DNA of 64,000 nt. Source: Chloroflexota bacterium (GTDB lineage: Bacteria > Chloroflexota > Anaerolineae > Anaerolineales > UBA4823). The translations under genes and the position numbers were made by a program. Positions 63,310 through 64,000 of this stretch are shown piece by piece. Position 1 is the first letter of the stretch, and each line of letters opens with the position of its first letter. Location of the stretch: positions 186,001-250,000 of the forward strand of contig JAKOUW010000085.1 of assembly GCA_029782365.1 (NCBI GenBank). Direction: 5' to 3'. Under the pieces are notes generated by a model. That model was not told where the DNA came from. It worked only from the letters and a program-made list of their open reading frames with translations, and searched no databases.

Positions 63310-64000
63310 TTATCGACTTGCGATAAAAGCATCTTCAAGAATCGATAATGCTGCTAACAAATGGCGGCGCGTCGAAGCATTAAGGCGCGTATCCTGGGCG
63401 ACCTTGGCTTTTTCTTCGCGGGCAGCCCGTACGACAAAGGCTGGCACAAACATGATCCTGCCGGCGGGGATGATTTCGAAATCGTGAGTGCTCATTTTTA
63501 AATTTTGGTCATCAAAAAAGGGCAAGCTCAAGCTGAGACCACGGTTTAAGTCGTTAGCAGCTGCACGCTTTTTGATCGTGGCGATAATTTCTCTGGTTTC
63601 GAATATCGCCAGCGCCCGGCCCTGGTTAATAAGCTGGCCTAACATGCCATACCTTTTCTCTCGGTAAACTGTGTCAACTACCATATAAGGCGCCAGGTGC
63701 ACAGCGGCATGCAATATTTCCAAATATCGTTCCATTGAGGCAATGTGCGCCTCAGCTTCATTGACAGAATTAACCAACAGGTTATATTTGTCGTCAAAAG
63801 CCACCCATTGGGGAAGATAAAATCGGCGGGCAGCCGGTACAAACGGCACCAACAGCTCGCCCCGGCCAGCTTCAGAACCAGATTCTTCTGCGATTGCGTC
63901 GCTGGCAGCGGTGATCGCGGACTCGGGTTCCATTTCGTCTTTGACCGGTATGGTGGGAATCTCCTCGCCATCTGCGGCGAAATAGGTCACTCCCTTTCCA
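63310..64000 (-). CDS. Unknown protein at the head of the ion operon (5' end may be outside window)
   Basis: I do not recognise this protein. At least 226 residues are visible from a GTG at 63990, but the frame stays open to the right edge and no well-placed Shine-Dalgarno precedes that GTG, so the true start probably lies outside. The N-terminal part is acidic and low-complexity (EMEPESAITAASDAIAEESGSEAG); the rest is a globular, mostly helical domain with DKYNLLVNSVNEAEAHIASMERYLEIL and DFEIIPAGRIMFVPAFVVRAA. There is no membrane helix. It stops 15 bp before the permease start, so it could be a cytosolic regulator of that permease; this is inference from position only. Confidence 0.6.
   Translation of the reverse strand, partial: GKGVTYFAADGEEIPTIPVKDEMEPESAITAASDAIAEESGSEAGRGELLVPFVPAARRFYLPQWVAFDDKYNLLVNSVNEAEAHIASMERYLEILHAAVHLAPYMVVDTVYREKRYGMLGQLINQGRALAIFETREIIATIKKRAAANDLNRGLSLSLPFFDDQNLKMSTHDFEIIPAGRIMFVPAFVVRAAREEKAKVAQDTRLNASTRRHLLAALSILEDAFIASR

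Overview
This 64-kb window looks like a chromosomal segment of a Chloroflexota bacterium, most likely class Anaerolineae (inference). The grounds are moderate GC, a long division and cell-wall (dcw) cluster that starts with mraZ, a class II ribonucleotide reductase next to nrdR, many lipoproteins with Thr/Pro-rich stalks, a Na,K-ATPase-like P-type pump, and no lipopolysaccharide or outer-membrane genes. I see no phage, insertion sequence, CRISPR array or rRNA. The content is core and housekeeping genes plus a moderate accessory middle.

Layout. (1) 1-2047, minus strand: recX and rny (rny is cut by the left edge). (2) 2611-4869, plus strand: a malic enzyme/phosphotransacetylase fusion ending in a bidirectional terminator. 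(3) 5145-23079, minus strand: an 18-kb dcw cluster in the order mraZ-rsmH-ftsL-ftsI-murF-mraY-murD-ftsW-murG-cvpA-murC-(69-aa unknown)-murB-ddl-ftsQ-ftsA-ftsZ. It is driven by a clear promoter with MraZ-box repeats. murE is absent, and an uncharacterised small gene sits between murC and murB. (4) 23270-26027: a SufS-like aminotransferase and a convergent fructosamine-kinase/LMW-phosphatase pair, a probable protein-deglycation unit. (5) 26231-29595: nrdR-nrdJ with a promoter and two tandem 16-bp palindromes that fit NrdR boxes.

(6) 29732-42901: an accessory stretch with a zinc-ribbon membrane protein, a histidine kinase, DUF4404 and MttB-family genes, an acyl-CoA synthetase, DinB and RidA proteins, a secreted PQQ sugar dehydrogenase, a DJ-1/PfpI protein, a cytochrome P450, an MBL hydrolase and a tryptophanase. 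(7) 43065-46085: a gyrase/topoisomerase IV A subunit with a histone-H1-like Lys/Ala/Pro tail and no canonical GyrA box. (8) 46135-52758, minus strand: a five-gene envelope operon (sensor kinase, LysM protein, LCP ligase, TIM-barrel/SnoaL fusion, deacetylase-like lipoprotein). (9) 52864-53634: tRNA-Leu(CAG), a FtsB/DivIC-like protein and initiator tRNA-Met, with promoters and terminators. (10) 53651-56519: a GH3 glycosidase with a PA14 insert and a YHS protein. (11) 56520-64000, minus strand: a tightly packed operon of an unknown protein, an APC-superfamily permease, a P2C-like P-type ATPase, two TrkA-type RCK proteins and a phosphodiesterase-like protein. It reads as a K+/Na+ homeostasis module.

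The most interesting points are the NrdR operator pair, the topoisomerase with a histone-like tail, the ion-homeostasis operon, the envelope-signalling operon, and the dcw peculiarities (small unknown gene, 101-bp ftsW/murG overlap, missing murE, variant MurG and MurD motifs). All assignments come from reading the sequence; no database search was run.
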